NCBI GenBank assembly: GCA_902574345.1
Contig: CACGNF010000006.1
Coordinates: 1-44,984 of the forward strand
Direction of reading: 5' to 3'
DNA: 44,984 bases
Source: an uncultured Pelagibacteraceae bacterium
GTDB lineage: Bacteria > Pseudomonadota > Alphaproteobacteria > Pelagibacterales > Pelagibacteraceae
Under the pieces are notes generated by a model, which saw only the letters and a program-made list of their open reading frames with translations, did not search any database and was not told the origin of the DNA. The position numbers and the translations under genes were made by a program. Shown piece after piece: positions 29,350 through 38,866 of the stretch. Position 1 is the stretch's first letter; each line of letters begins with the position of its first letter.

Positions 29350-30606
29350 GTGAGTAAAATTCTAAAAGTTAAAGCAAGACAAGTTTTTGATAGTAGAGGA
29401 AATCCAACTATTGAAGCAGTGGTTTATGTTAAAAACAAAAGTGCCAAAGCAATATGTCCTTCAGGAGCTTCTACAGGTACTTATGAAGCCTATGAAAAAA
29501 GAGATACAAACAATAAAAGATATTTAGGCAAAAGTGTATTCTCAGCAATAAATTTAATTAATTCTAAAATATCTAAAGTTTTAAGAAATAAAAATATACA
29601 TGATCAAGAAAGAATAGATGAAATACTTATTAATTTAGATGGTACTAAACAAAAAACAAAACTAGGAGCTAATGCAATATTAGCGGTATCGATGGCTGCA
29701 AAAAAATTATCAGCAAAAGTAAAAAGAATTCCTCTTTATAAATCTTTTTATGCTACAAAAAATTTTCAATTACCTTATCCATTAATGAATATTATTAATG
29801 GTGGAGCACATGCAAATAATGGTCTTAGAATTCAAGAATTTATGATTAGACCAGATAAAGCAAAATCTTTTTCTGAAGCAATGAGAATATGTTATTTAGT
29901 AATAAAAAACTTAAGTAAATTAATTAAAGCAAAAGGTTTAGCCACATCGGTTGGGGATGAAGGTGGATTTGCACCAATGATTAATAGCAACAATCAGGCC
30001 TTAGATTTGATTGTTTTATCAATTAAAAAATCAGGATTTAGAAATGGTAAAGATGTTTCAATTTGTTTGGATGTTGCTGCAAATGAATTGTTTAAAAAAG
30101 GTAAATATTCTATTCATTCAAAAAAATACGTTACTGTTGATAAAACAATTTCAGAATACAAAAAAATGATTAAAAAATACAAAATTAAATCTATTGAAGA
30201 TCCATTCTTTGAAAATGATTGGACATCGTGGAGTAAATTTATGAGATCTACTAAAAAAGTGCAGATAGTTGGAGATGATCTTTATGTTACGAATTTGGAA
30301 AGATTAAAAAAGGGATTTCTAAATGTTTCATCAAACTCAATTTTGATAAAACTAAATCAAATTGGTACAGTTACCGAAACACTTGATGTCATAAGATTTG
30401 CTCAAACTATTGGGTTTAATACTATTATTTCACATCGATCAGGTGATAGCGAAGATACATTTATTGCCGATTTAGCGGTAGGTACCAATTCCAACCAAAT
30501 AAAAACAGGATCTTTAGCTAGATCTGAAAGAGTGGCTAAATATAATCAATTAATTCGTATAGAAGAAGAACTTGGAAAAAAAGCCAGAATGAATAAGATT
30601 CATTAA
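29350..30606 (+). CDS. eno: Enolase (GTG start)
   Basis: ARQVFDSRGNPTIEAVV, GDEGGFAP, SIEDPFFENDW, SHRSGDSEDTFIADLAVG. Confidence 0.97.
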   Translation: MSKILKVKARQVFDSRGNPTIEAVVYVKNKSAKAICPSGASTGTYEAYEKRDTNNKRYLGKSVFSAINLINSKISKVLRNKNIHDQERIDEILINLDGTKQKTKLGANAILAVSMAAKKLSAKVKRIPLYKSFYATKNFQLPYPLMNIINGGAHANNGLRIQEFMIRPDKAKSFSEAMRICYLVIKNLSKLIKAKGLATSVGDEGGFAPMINSNNQALDLIVLSIKKSGFRNGKDVSICLDVAANELFKKGKYSIHSKKYVTVDKTISEYKKMIKKYKIKSIEDPFFENDWTSWSKFMRSTKKVQIVGDDLYVTNLERLKKGFLNVSSNSILIKLNQIGTVTETLDVIRFAQTIGFNTIISHRSGDSEDTFIADLAVGTNSNQIKTGSLARSERVAKYNQLIRIEEELGKKARMNKIH

Positions 30607-30908
30607 TGCTTCAAAGATTAAAAAAAAATTACCTTTTATTAGTTTCTACTTTTCTGATTCTTTATTTCTTTTTTAATCTTTTATCCGGTCAAAGAGGGTT
30701 AATTTCATATTTTGAAAAAAAAGAGATTTTAAAAAACTTAAAACAAGAAGAATCTTTAATAATTAACCGAATAAGTGACTTGGAATTTAAGAATTCATTG
30801 TTAAGTGACAATCTAGATCTTGATTATATAGAATCTTTGATTAGAGAAAGGTTCGTATTTGGTAAAAAAAATGAAAAAATTTATATAATTAAAAAAAATG
30901 AAAATTAG
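30606..30908 (+). CDS. ftsB: FtsB/DivIC septum formation protein
   Basis: 100 aa, one TM then coiled-coil; position after eno is typical of alphaproteobacteria. Confidence 0.75.
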   Translation: MLQRLKKNYLLLVSTFLILYFFFNLLSGQRGLISYFEKKEILKNLKQEESLIINRISDLEFKNSLLSDNLDLDYIESLIRERFVFGKKNEKIYIIKKNEN

Positions 30909-31818
30909 ACATCCAGAAAAACAGAATAAACCAATAAATCCAATTAAAAAAAAACCAGATTGGATAAGATCAAAATTAGTAAATAGTAAAGAATTTTTTT
31001 TAACAAAAACTATTGTAAATAAAAATAATCTTGTAACAGTTTGTCAGGAAGCTAATTGCCCAAATATAACTGAATGTTGGAGTAAAAGACATGCTACTTT
31101 TATGATTATGGGTGATACATGTACAAGAGCATGTGCTTTTTGTGATGTAAAAACTGGTAAGCCCGGAAAACTAGATAATCTTGAACCAATAAAAATTTCT
31201 CAGGCTGTAAAAAAATTAAATTTAAAACATGTTGTAATAACATCAGTTGATCGAGATGACTTAGATGATGGTGGTTCAAATCATTTTTTTGAAGTTATTA
31301 ATCAAACAAGAAAAACAAATCCAAATACTACAATTGAAGTTTTAACTCCTGATTTTTTGAGAAAGGGTGATGCTTATAAAAAAGTTTTAGAGGCCAATCC
31401 TGATGTTTTTAATCACAATATTGAAACTGTTCCTAGTCTTTATCTTAAAGTAAGACCAGGTTCTAGATATTTCGCGTCTTTAGAACTTTTGAAAAACGCT
31501 AAAATGATAAATAAGAAAATTTTTACGAAATCAGGAATAATGGTTGGCTTAGGTGAAAAAAAAGATGAAATTTTACAGGTAATGGATGATTTAAAAGCTG
31601 CTGATGTAGATTTTTTAACTATTGGTCAATACTTACAACCATCTGTTAGACATCATCCTCTTGATAGATACTACACACCAGAGGAATTTGATGAATTAGG
31701 AAGTATTGCGAAAGCAAAAGGTTTTTTATTAGTTTCATCATCACCACTAACAAGATCTTCTTATCATGCAGATGAAGATTTTGCTAAGCTACAACAAAAT
31801 CGAATTAACAATCATTAA
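30898..31818 (+). CDS. lipA: Lipoyl synthase (radical SAM)
   Basis: [14 protein letters not shown] and [10 protein letters not shown] cysteine motifs. Confidence 0.97.
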   Translation: MKIRHPEKQNKPINPIKKKPDWIRSKLVNSKEFFLTKTIVNKNNLVTVCQEANCPNITECWSKRHATFMIMGDTCTRACAFCDVKTGKPGKLDNLEPIKISQAVKKLNLKHVVITSVDRDDLDDGGSNHFFEVINQTRKTNPNTTIEVLTPDFLRKGDAYKKVLEANPDVFNHNIETVPSLYLKVRPGSRYFASLELLKNAKMINKKIFTKSGIMVGLGEKKDEILQVMDDLKAADVDFLTIGQYLQPSVRHHPLDRYYTPEEFDELGSIAKAKGFLLVSSSPLTRSSYHADEDFAKLQQNRINNH

Positions 31819-32276
31819 TGCCAAAAGCTTCAGTTAAGCGATTAATTGAATGTGAAAAAAAAGACTTAATTGAACTTGTTTTAGATATAGAAAAATACCC
31901 TGAATTTGTTCCATTTTGTTTCGATGCTAAAATATATGAAAACAAACAAGATGGTGATTTACAAAAAATTATTGCTGATTTAACCATCGGTAAAGGACCA
32001 TTTAAAGATACATACAAAAGTGATGTTTCCTTTAATAAAAAAACTGACTCAATCTATGTTAAAAACATAGAAGGACCCTTAAATCATTTAACAAATAATT
32101 GGACGTTTAGTGATAAAAATAATGGTATTACTGAAGTTACCTTTGATATTGATTTTGAAATAAAGAATAAATTTTTAAATTCTTTAATGGTGGTCTCTTT
32201 TCAATTTGGCTTAGAAAAAATAGCTGATGCATTTCAAAAAAGAGCTGAAGAATTATTTAGAAATTCTAAGAATTAA
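31818..32276 (+). CDS. Coenzyme Q-binding protein COQ10/RatA-type START domain
   Basis: ELVLDIEKYPEFVPFC, VSFQFGLEKIADAFQKRAEEL; follows lipA. Confidence 0.88.
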   Translation: MPKASVKRLIECEKKDLIELVLDIEKYPEFVPFCFDAKIYENKQDGDLQKIIADLTIGKGPFKDTYKSDVSFNKKTDSIYVKNIEGPLNHLTNNWTFSDKNNGITEVTFDIDFEIKNKFLNSLMVVSFQFGLEKIADAFQKRAEELFRNSKN

Positions 32277-32714
32277 ATCTAAAGTTTTTTTAACAGTCGC
32301 CTTTTGAATTGAAGATCTTTTTTTACTTTTAAATAAATACCTATTAATCATTACTTTTTTACCTTTTTTAATACCAATATAAACTAGACCCACAGGCTTT
32401 TGTTTGGAGCCACCTTTGGGGCCAGCGATTCCAGTTATAGAGACGTTTATGTGAGCTTTTGACATTTTAGATAAGTTATTTACCATTGCCAAACAACATT
32501 GGTGACTAACTGCGCCGTAATTTCTAATAATATTTTTATTAACTTTAAGAATTCTAATTTTAGCTTGGTTAGAATAGGTGATTAGTCCTAAATTAAATAT
32601 TTTTGAAGCACCACTTATTGAGGTAATTGAACTAGCTAATAGCCCTCCAGTACAAGACTCAGCAAAAGAAAGTTTCAACTTTTTTTTGGTTAAAAGTTTG
32701 ACTAAAGATTTCAT
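32253..32714 (-). CDS. pncC: CinA C-terminal domain / nicotinamide-nucleotide amidase
   Basis: SFAESCTGGLLASSITSISGASKIF, ITGIAGPKGGSKQKPVGLVYIG. Confidence 0.92.
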   Translation of the reverse strand: MKSLVKLLTKKKLKLSFAESCTGGLLASSITSISGASKIFNLGLITYSNQAKIRILKVNKNIIRNYGAVSHQCCLAMVNNLSKMSKAHINVSITGIAGPKGGSKQKPVGLVYIGIKKGKKVMINRYLFKSKKRSSIQKATVKKTLDLILRISK

Positions 32715-33217
32715 TAAATTAAATAACTACTTAACAACATAAAACAAATTAATGATAGAACAACATATAATCCTGCACAAACATCGTCCATTATTACACC
32801 GAAACTATTTTTATAATTTTTGTCAAAATAATTTACTGGAAATGGTTTTAGAATGTCAAAAAATCTAAAAAGCACAAAGCAAATTCCATAAAAAATTATG
32901 GCTTCATCAGATGTTTTTTGTGTTCCGTGAGATATTTCATAGAGATAAATTGGTATAGATTGACCAATAAATTCATCAATAATAACTTCTTTTGGATCTT
33001 TATTTTCTTTCTCTTTGATGTGTGATGCAACTGCTATGAATGAATAAATAAAAATAATAAATAAACTTATTAAAACTATATTTGGTGATAATTTTAGTAT
33101 GTGAAAAACAAAATAAAGAAAAATAGCTGTAACTAAGGATCCAAAAGTTCCAGGAATAATCTTAATTTTTCCTAGCCCAAACATTGTTACTAATAATGAG
33201 TCAAAAGTTTTAATCAT
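32714..33217 (-). CDS. pgpA: Phosphatidylglycerophosphatase A
   Basis: GLGKIKIIPGTFGSLVTA, DPKEVIIDEFIGQSIP, FRFFDILKPFPVNYFDK, GVIMDDVCAGLY. Confidence 0.93.
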   Translation of the reverse strand: MIKTFDSLLVTMFGLGKIKIIPGTFGSLVTAIFLYFVFHILKLSPNIVLISLFIIFIYSFIAVASHIKEKENKDPKEVIIDEFIGQSIPIYLYEISHGTQKTSDEAIIFYGICFVLFRFFDILKPFPVNYFDKNYKNSFGVIMDDVCAGLYVVLSLICFMLLSSYLI

Positions 33218-34316
33218 ATTTTGTAATTGAAATTATGGTTTCACAAGCGATAGCCTTTTCTTTTCCTATTAAACCTAATTTTTCAACTGTTTTACCTTTT
33301 AAATTAATTTTATTTTCATTAAGGCTTGTTAGTTTTGAAACTGATTTAATTATTTTGTCTCTATGTTTTGAAACTCTAGGTTTCTGGCAAATTAAGTTTA
33401 TATCTAAATTATTTATAAATAAATTAGATTTATTAAGATCAAATATGATTGGTTTTAGCATTTTTGGAGATCTAATATTTTTAAATTTTTTTGTATTAGG
33501 AAAATATGTTCCAATATCTTTTTTTCTAAGAGCTCCTAAAATAGAGTCTATAATTGCATGTAGAATTACATCTCCATCTGAATGACCCTCAAGACCTGAA
33601 TGAAAAGGAATCTTTACACCTCCAAGATAAAGTTTCTTATTTTTTACTAACTTATGGATATCGAAACCTATACCATAAAAAGTTTTGGGAGTCTTTATAT
33701 CATCAATATATGTAATTTTATTATTTGTTTTTTCACCTGGTATAAATTTGATTTTGAAATCTTTATTAATAAATAATGTTGCTTCATCAGTGACTTTACT
33801 TTTTTGATCTTTTGCAATTTCATATAGTTCTTTAAATCTAAATGCTTGAGGCGTTTGTGTTAATAACAAATTATTCCTATTAAGATTAAATATTTGATTT
33901 CGAGTTTTATATTTTGTTGTATCTTTTGAATTGATAATTGGAACGACGGCTTTATTATTTTTCAAATTTTTAGCAATATTTTTAAGTAATCTAATTGAGA
34001 AATTAGGTCTGGCAGCATCATGTATAAATACATTTTTTGGCTTATATCTTTTAAGATATTTCAAAGCTTTTAAAGAAGAGTCTGATCTTTCTTTTCCACC
34101 TTTGATTACGCTTATTGATTTTGGATATTTCTTTTTTTTTAAATGTTTAAGATTATTTGTAACAATTAAAATTTTTTTAAATAACTTTGAAGTGAGAGAT
34201 TTTTCTATTGAATGATCAATTATTTCTTTATTTTTGTACTCAAAAAACTGTTTTGGTATTTTTTTGCTAAATCTCTTACTTTTTCCAGCTGCTAATATTA
34301 CAAAATAGTTGTTCAT
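33210..34316 (-). CDS. ispDF: Bifunctional IspD/IspF
   Basis: N-terminal IspD (ILAAGKSKRFSKKIPKQF, VFIHDAARPN) fused to C-terminal IspF (GIGFDIHKL, GLEGHSDGDVILHAIIDSILGA). Confidence 0.95.
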   Translation of the reverse strand: MNNYFVILAAGKSKRFSKKIPKQFFEYKNKEIIDHSIEKSLTSKLFKKILIVTNNLKHLKKKKYPKSISVIKGGKERSDSSLKALKYLKRYKPKNVFIHDAARPNFSIRLLKNIAKNLKNNKAVVPIINSKDTTKYKTRNQIFNLNRNNLLLTQTPQAFRFKELYEIAKDQKSKVTDEATLFINKDFKIKFIPGEKTNNKITYIDDIKTPKTFYGIGFDIHKLVKNKKLYLGGVKIPFHSGLEGHSDGDVILHAIIDSILGALRKKDIGTYFPNTKKFKNIRSPKMLKPIIFDLNKSNLFINNLDINLICQKPRVSKHRDKIIKSVSKLTSLNENKINLKGKTVEKLGLIGKEKAIACETIISITKYD

Positions 34317-34325
34317 TTGTTTTAA

Positions 34326-34334
34326 TGTTATAAT
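34326..34334 (+). promoter_or_regulatory. Extended -10 promoter element for ntrY (TGTTATAAT)
   Basis: Exact TGnTATAAT, 8 bp upstream of the ntrY ATG; reverse strand of the same site reads TATAAC toward ispDF. Confidence 0.5.
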
Positions 34335-34342
34335 TCTAAATT

Positions 34343-36139
34343 ATGTTAGAATTTTTGAAAAAAAATATATTCATTATTGTTCTATCTAGTATCACACTAT
34401 TTATAGGTTTTTTAACTTTTTTAACATTCATTGATAGAAGTTTTGTTGAATTAAATCAGAAAAATTTACAATATTTATTAATTTTAAATATTTTTTTACT
34501 CGTTTTATTATTTATATTTATTTTTGTTGAAATTAAAAATTCTATAAAGAGCGATATTGATAAAGATGGTTTAACCTCTAATAAAAAATATATAACTTAT
34601 TTCTCTCTATTTACTCTTATTCCATCAATCTTAATTTCAATCTTCTCTTTGTTTCTTTTTTCTTTCGCTTTAGAAAAGTATTTTGATAAAAAAGTTACAA
34701 CTGTTGTAAATAATTCTTATGAACTTGCAAAAAATTATGTTGAAGAAGTAAGAAATAAAATTCAATCAGATATTATTTTGATTGCCTTTGATACAAATAA
34801 AAGTGCTAATTTTTTGAATGAAAATGCCAATGAGTATTTAAGGTTTTTAAGGACACAAAAATTAATAAGAAATGTCGATGAAATTCATATTATAGATAAA
34901 AATAAAAAACTATTATACTCAACTGAAAATCAAGATAGTTATATTCCGCCTGTTGATAAAGCTTTAAATTTAGTTCTTGAGGATGATAGACCATTAAAGA
35001 TAATTAACACAAAAGCAAATATATCTGCTGCTATAATGCGACTGCAATCATCTGAAGATCGTTTTTTGTATGTTGTAAAATTTTTAGACAAAAATATATC
35101 AAACTATTTAACTGAGTCTCAAGAGGCAATAAATTTCTACTATACTGTTGAAGAAAGAAGTACAGGTATTAAAATTTCCTTTTTTATTATTTATATAATT
35201 ATTGTTTCATTGTTGTTATTTATCTCTATTACAATTGCGATTAGATTCTCGTCAAGATTTTTTAGATCTATTAATAATCTTATTTTTGCATCAACAGAAA
35301 TAGGCCAGGGAAATCTTAATACAAAAGTACCAGAAATTAAAACTGATAAAGATATGGAGGTCTTAAATAAAAATTTTAATTCTATGATTAGTAGACTAAA
35401 AAATCAGCAAGAAAAATTAATCATAAATGAGAGATATAAAGCATGGGGAAATTTATCAAGAAAACTAGCCCATGAAATTAAAAATCCTCTTACACCTATA
35501 CAATTAACAATAGATCGAATTAAAAGTAAATATTCAAAACAAATAACTAATGAAGATCAAGATTCATTTAGAGAAAATTTGAAAATTATAAATTCTCAAA
35601 TAAAACAAATAGAAAATTTAGTGAACGAATTTTCAGATTTTGCAAGAATGCCAAAACCAATTTTAAAGAGAAATAATTTAGTAAAGTTATTAAATGAAAA
35701 TATTAAGTTACTATCAGCAATTAATAAATCTATTGAAATAGATTTAACTAAAAGAGATGAGGAGATTTTACTTGAATGTGACAAAGAACAAATTTCAAGA
35801 GTTTTTATTAATCTAATTAAGAACTCTATTGAGAGCATAGAACAAAAAGTTGAAAAAAACGTTGATTTTAAAAAGAAAATTTCAATTGATATTTCATCAA
35901 ATAATGACCATATTTTAATATCAATAGAGGATAATGGTGTTGGTTTTGATAAAAATAATATAGAGGAAATTTTAAATCCATATTACACAACAAAAAAAAA
36001 TGGAACTGGACTAGGTCTATCTATAGTAAATAAAATTATAAATGATCACAAAGGTGAACTCGAATTTATTCCAATTAGTAATGGTGCAAAAATACAGATA
36101 AGATTTTACTTAAATGACAACAGAAATATTAATAGTTGA
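34343..36139 (+). CDS. ntrY: NtrY-family sensor histidine kinase
   Basis: TM segments, HAMP, H-box LAHEIKNPLTPIQLTIDR, HATPase GTGLGLSIVNKII. Confidence 0.92.
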   Translation: MLEFLKKNIFIIVLSSITLFIGFLTFLTFIDRSFVELNQKNLQYLLILNIFLLVLLFIFIFVEIKNSIKSDIDKDGLTSNKKYITYFSLFTLIPSILISIFSLFLFSFALEKYFDKKVTTVVNNSYELAKNYVEEVRNKIQSDIILIAFDTNKSANFLNENANEYLRFLRTQKLIRNVDEIHIIDKNKKLLYSTENQDSYIPPVDKALNLVLEDDRPLKIINTKANISAAIMRLQSSEDRFLYVVKFLDKNISNYLTESQEAINFYYTVEERSTGIKISFFIIYIIIVSLLLFISITIAIRFSSRFFRSINNLIFASTEIGQGNLNTKVPEIKTDKDMEVLNKNFNSMISRLKNQQEKLIINERYKAWGNLSRKLAHEIKNPLTPIQLTIDRIKSKYSKQITNEDQDSFRENLKIINSQIKQIENLVNEFSDFARMPKPILKRNNLVKLLNENIKLLSAINKSIEIDLTKRDEEILLECDKEQISRVFINLIKNSIESIEQKVEKNVDFKKKISIDISSNNDHILISIEDNGVGFDKNNIEEILNPYYTTKKNGTGLGLSIVNKIINDHKGELEFIPISNGAKIQIRFYLNDNRNINS

Positions 36140-37469
36140 TGATAATGCGGATATAAGAAATATCCTAAATGAATTAATTGTTGATGCTGGTTACAAAACT
36201 AGAGTAGCAGCTAATTACAATCAAGCATTAAAAGAAATTGATAAAAAAATGCCAGATGTAGCTATTCTAGATGTTAAACTAGATAAAGGTGATAACGACG
36301 GGATAGAGCTACTATCACATATTAAATCTAAAAATAAAGATGTACCAGTAATTATTATTACAGGTCATGCAAATATTGAGATGGCAGTAAACTCATTGAA
36401 ACATGGTGCATTTGAGTTTGTGGAAAAACCTTTTGATCAAACAAGATTATTAAATTTTGTCAGCAGAGCAGTTGAAAATCTTCAATTAAAAAAACAAAAT
36501 AAAGATTATGAAAATAAGTTATTTTCTTCATATGATTTAATAGGTGATAGTAAAAATATATCTACAATACGAGAACAAATAAAAAAAATATCTTTAACTG
36601 AAAGTAGGATTCTTATAAACGGACCATCAGGGTCGGGGAAAGAATTAATCGCAAGAAAAATTCATAAAAATTCAAAAAGAGAGAAAAATCCATTTATAAT
36701 TCTAAATGGAGCACTTCTTGATTCAGAAAAATACGAACAAGAGTTATTTGGCGAGGAAAAGAGTGATGGTTCTATTTCATATGGTGCTTTAGAGAAAGCT
36801 AATAAAGGTACTTTATTAATTGATCAAGTTTCTGAAATTCCCCTAGTTATTCAGTCAAAAATATTAAGAGTTCTTATTGATCAAAAATTTAAAAGATTAA
36901 ATGGGAATAATGATATCAATGTTGACGTTAGGTTAATTTGTTCATCAAGTAAGGATTTAAAAGATGAAATAAAAATAGGTAATTTTAGGGAGGATCTTTA
37001 TCATAGACTAAACGTTTTTGAAATAAACATCAAATCTTTAAATGAAAGAATCTCAGATATACCTTTGCTAATAAGATATTTTTCAAAGATGATTTCTACA
37101 AATTATAATATTAAAGAATTGGATATTGATGAAAATGATTCATATATTTTGAATCATGATTGGAAAGGCAATGTAAGAGAACTAAGAAATTTAATTGAAA
37201 GAATTGCAATTTTACAACCTGATACAAAAGACAAAATTTCCAACATTGTAAAAGAGTCGTTAAAAAGCGACAATTATGATGATAAAATTGGTGAAAATAG
37301 CCTATCTGTACCTTTAAAAGAGGCTAGAGAAAACTTTGAAAAAGAGTATTTAACTATTCAGCTAAAAAAATTTAATGGAAATATATCTAAAACAGCTAAC
37401 TTTGTTGGTATGGAAAGAAGCGCTCTTCATAGAAAGCTTAAAGGCCTAGGAATAAAAGAATTTAACTGA
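36114..37469 (+). CDS. ntrX: NtrX-family response regulator (REC + degenerate AAA+ + Fis HTH)
   Basis: REC ILIVDDNADIRNIL...VAILDVKLD; AAA+ GPSGSGKELIARKIH; C-terminal Fis-type HTH GNISKTANFVGMERSALHRKLKGLGI. Confidence 0.92.
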   Translation: MTTEILIVDDNADIRNILNELIVDAGYKTRVAANYNQALKEIDKKMPDVAILDVKLDKGDNDGIELLSHIKSKNKDVPVIIITGHANIEMAVNSLKHGAFEFVEKPFDQTRLLNFVSRAVENLQLKKQNKDYENKLFSSYDLIGDSKNISTIREQIKKISLTESRILINGPSGSGKELIARKIHKNSKREKNPFIILNGALLDSEKYEQELFGEEKSDGSISYGALEKANKGTLLIDQVSEIPLVIQSKILRVLIDQKFKRLNGNNDINVDVRLICSSSKDLKDEIKIGNFREDLYHRLNVFEINIKSLNERISDIPLLIRYFSKMISTNYNIKELDIDENDSYILNHDWKGNVRELRNLIERIAILQPDTKDKISNIVKESLKSDNYDDKIGENSLSVPLKEARENFEKEYLTIQLKKFNGNISKTANFVGMERSALHRKLKGLGIKEFN

Positions 37470-37470
37470 A

Positions 37471-38862
37471 ATGAATATAATCATCTGTGGTGCTGGTAGA
37501 GTAGGTTTTACTATTGCAAAGTTATTAAGTGAACAAGGTCATTCGATAACAGTTATTGATCAATCAAGTGAGGATATCCAAAAAATTAATGACAGTTTGG
37601 ATGTTAAGGCCATCGTTGGAAAAGCTACATATCCATCAATTCTTGAGAAGGCCAATGCTGCTGAAACAGACATGATTATAGCAGTTACAAGAAATGACGA
37701 AATTAATATGCTTATTTGCCAAATAGCATTTTCTATATTCAATATTCAAAAAAAAATAGCAAGAATTAGGTCTCAAGACTATCTTAACCCAAGATTCACA
37801 AGAGTTTATAATAAAGAAAATTTACCAATTGATGTAATCATTTCTCCTGAAATTGAAATTTCTAGATCAATACAAAGAAAATTAGAGGCTCCGGGTGCAT
37901 TAGATAGCGTGCCATTTGCTGATAATAAAATAAGATTATTGGAAATATTTATTAAAGAAGATTGTAAATCTATAGGTATTAAGTTTAATGAACTCACAAA
38001 TAAATACCCAAAATTAGAGGCAAATATTATTGGAATTAATCGAGATAATAAATTTTTTATTCCAAAAAAAACAGACTCAGTAAAAAAAGATGACAAAATT
38101 TATGTAATTATTAATTCATCACAAATGTCAGAAACTCTCGAAGCTTTTGGTCATGAAGAAAAAATTTCAAAAAAGATTTTAATCATTGGTGGAGGAAATA
38201 TTGGTTTTAATTTAGCTAAGAACATTGAAGAGACCTTGGAAACAGTGCGAGTTAAAATCGTTGAGAAGAATAAAGAGCGAGCAGAGTTTTTAGCAAATCA
38301 ATTAAATGATGCTATTGTTATTAATGGTGATGGATTAGATGAAGAAGTTTTAACTGAAGCAAATTTAGGGGAAGCCGAAACTGTATTAGCTCTTACAAAT
38401 GATGATGAAGATAACTTAATGGTAAGTGTCTTAGTTGAAAAATTTGCTAAAGACCAAAAAGATATAGATGATAAAAGAACAATGGCATTGATTAACAAAC
38501 CAAATTATTCACTTCTCCAATCGTCATTAAAAATTGATGATTTAATCGATCCAAGAATGACTACTGTTTCAAGTATTTTAAAGCATATACACAAAGGAAC
38601 AATTGAAAATGCTTATACTTTATCAGATGGTGAATACGAGGTAATTGAAGCTGAAATAATTGAGACTTCTGAACTAATTAACAAAGAAATTAAAAATTCT
38701 AATTTACCAGATGAATTAAGAATTGGCGCTGTATTAAGAGATAAAAAAATAATTATACCTAGATCCAATTTTGTTTTCAAAAAAGATGATAGAGTTGTAT
38801 TTATTGTAAAAAAAGACTCTATATCTTTTGTTGAAAATATCTTTAGATTAAGTTCAGTATAA
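37471..38862 (+). CDS. trkA: Trk potassium uptake regulatory subunit TrkA
   Basis: Two RCK repeats, IICGAGRVGFTIAKLLSEQGHSITVID and ILIIGGGNIGFNLAKNIEE. Confidence 0.95.
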   Translation: MNIIICGAGRVGFTIAKLLSEQGHSITVIDQSSEDIQKINDSLDVKAIVGKATYPSILEKANAAETDMIIAVTRNDEINMLICQIAFSIFNIQKKIARIRSQDYLNPRFTRVYNKENLPIDVIISPEIEISRSIQRKLEAPGALDSVPFADNKIRLLEIFIKEDCKSIGIKFNELTNKYPKLEANIIGINRDNKFFIPKKTDSVKKDDKIYVIINSSQMSETLEAFGHEEKISKKILIIGGGNIGFNLAKNIEETLETVRVKIVEKNKERAEFLANQLNDAIVINGDGLDEEVLTEANLGEAETVLALTNDDEDNLMVSVLVEKFAKDQKDIDDKRTMALINKPNYSLLQSSLKIDDLIDPRMTTVSSILKHIHKGTIENAYTLSDGEYEVIEAEIIETSELINKEIKNSNLPDELRIGAVLRDKKIIIPRSNFVFKKDDRVVFIVKKDSISFVENIFRLSSV

Positions 38863-38866
38863 TTAG

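Noticed and set aside
33235-34215. Plus-strand ORFs opposite ispDF
   Set aside because: Antisense shadows; ispDF is clearly the real gene.
33210-34316. IspD-IspF gene fusion as a novelty
   Set aside because: Bifunctional IspDF is well known in alphaproteobacteria.
37560-38498. Minus-strand ORFs opposite trkA
   Set aside because: Antisense shadows of conserved RCK-domain coding sequence.
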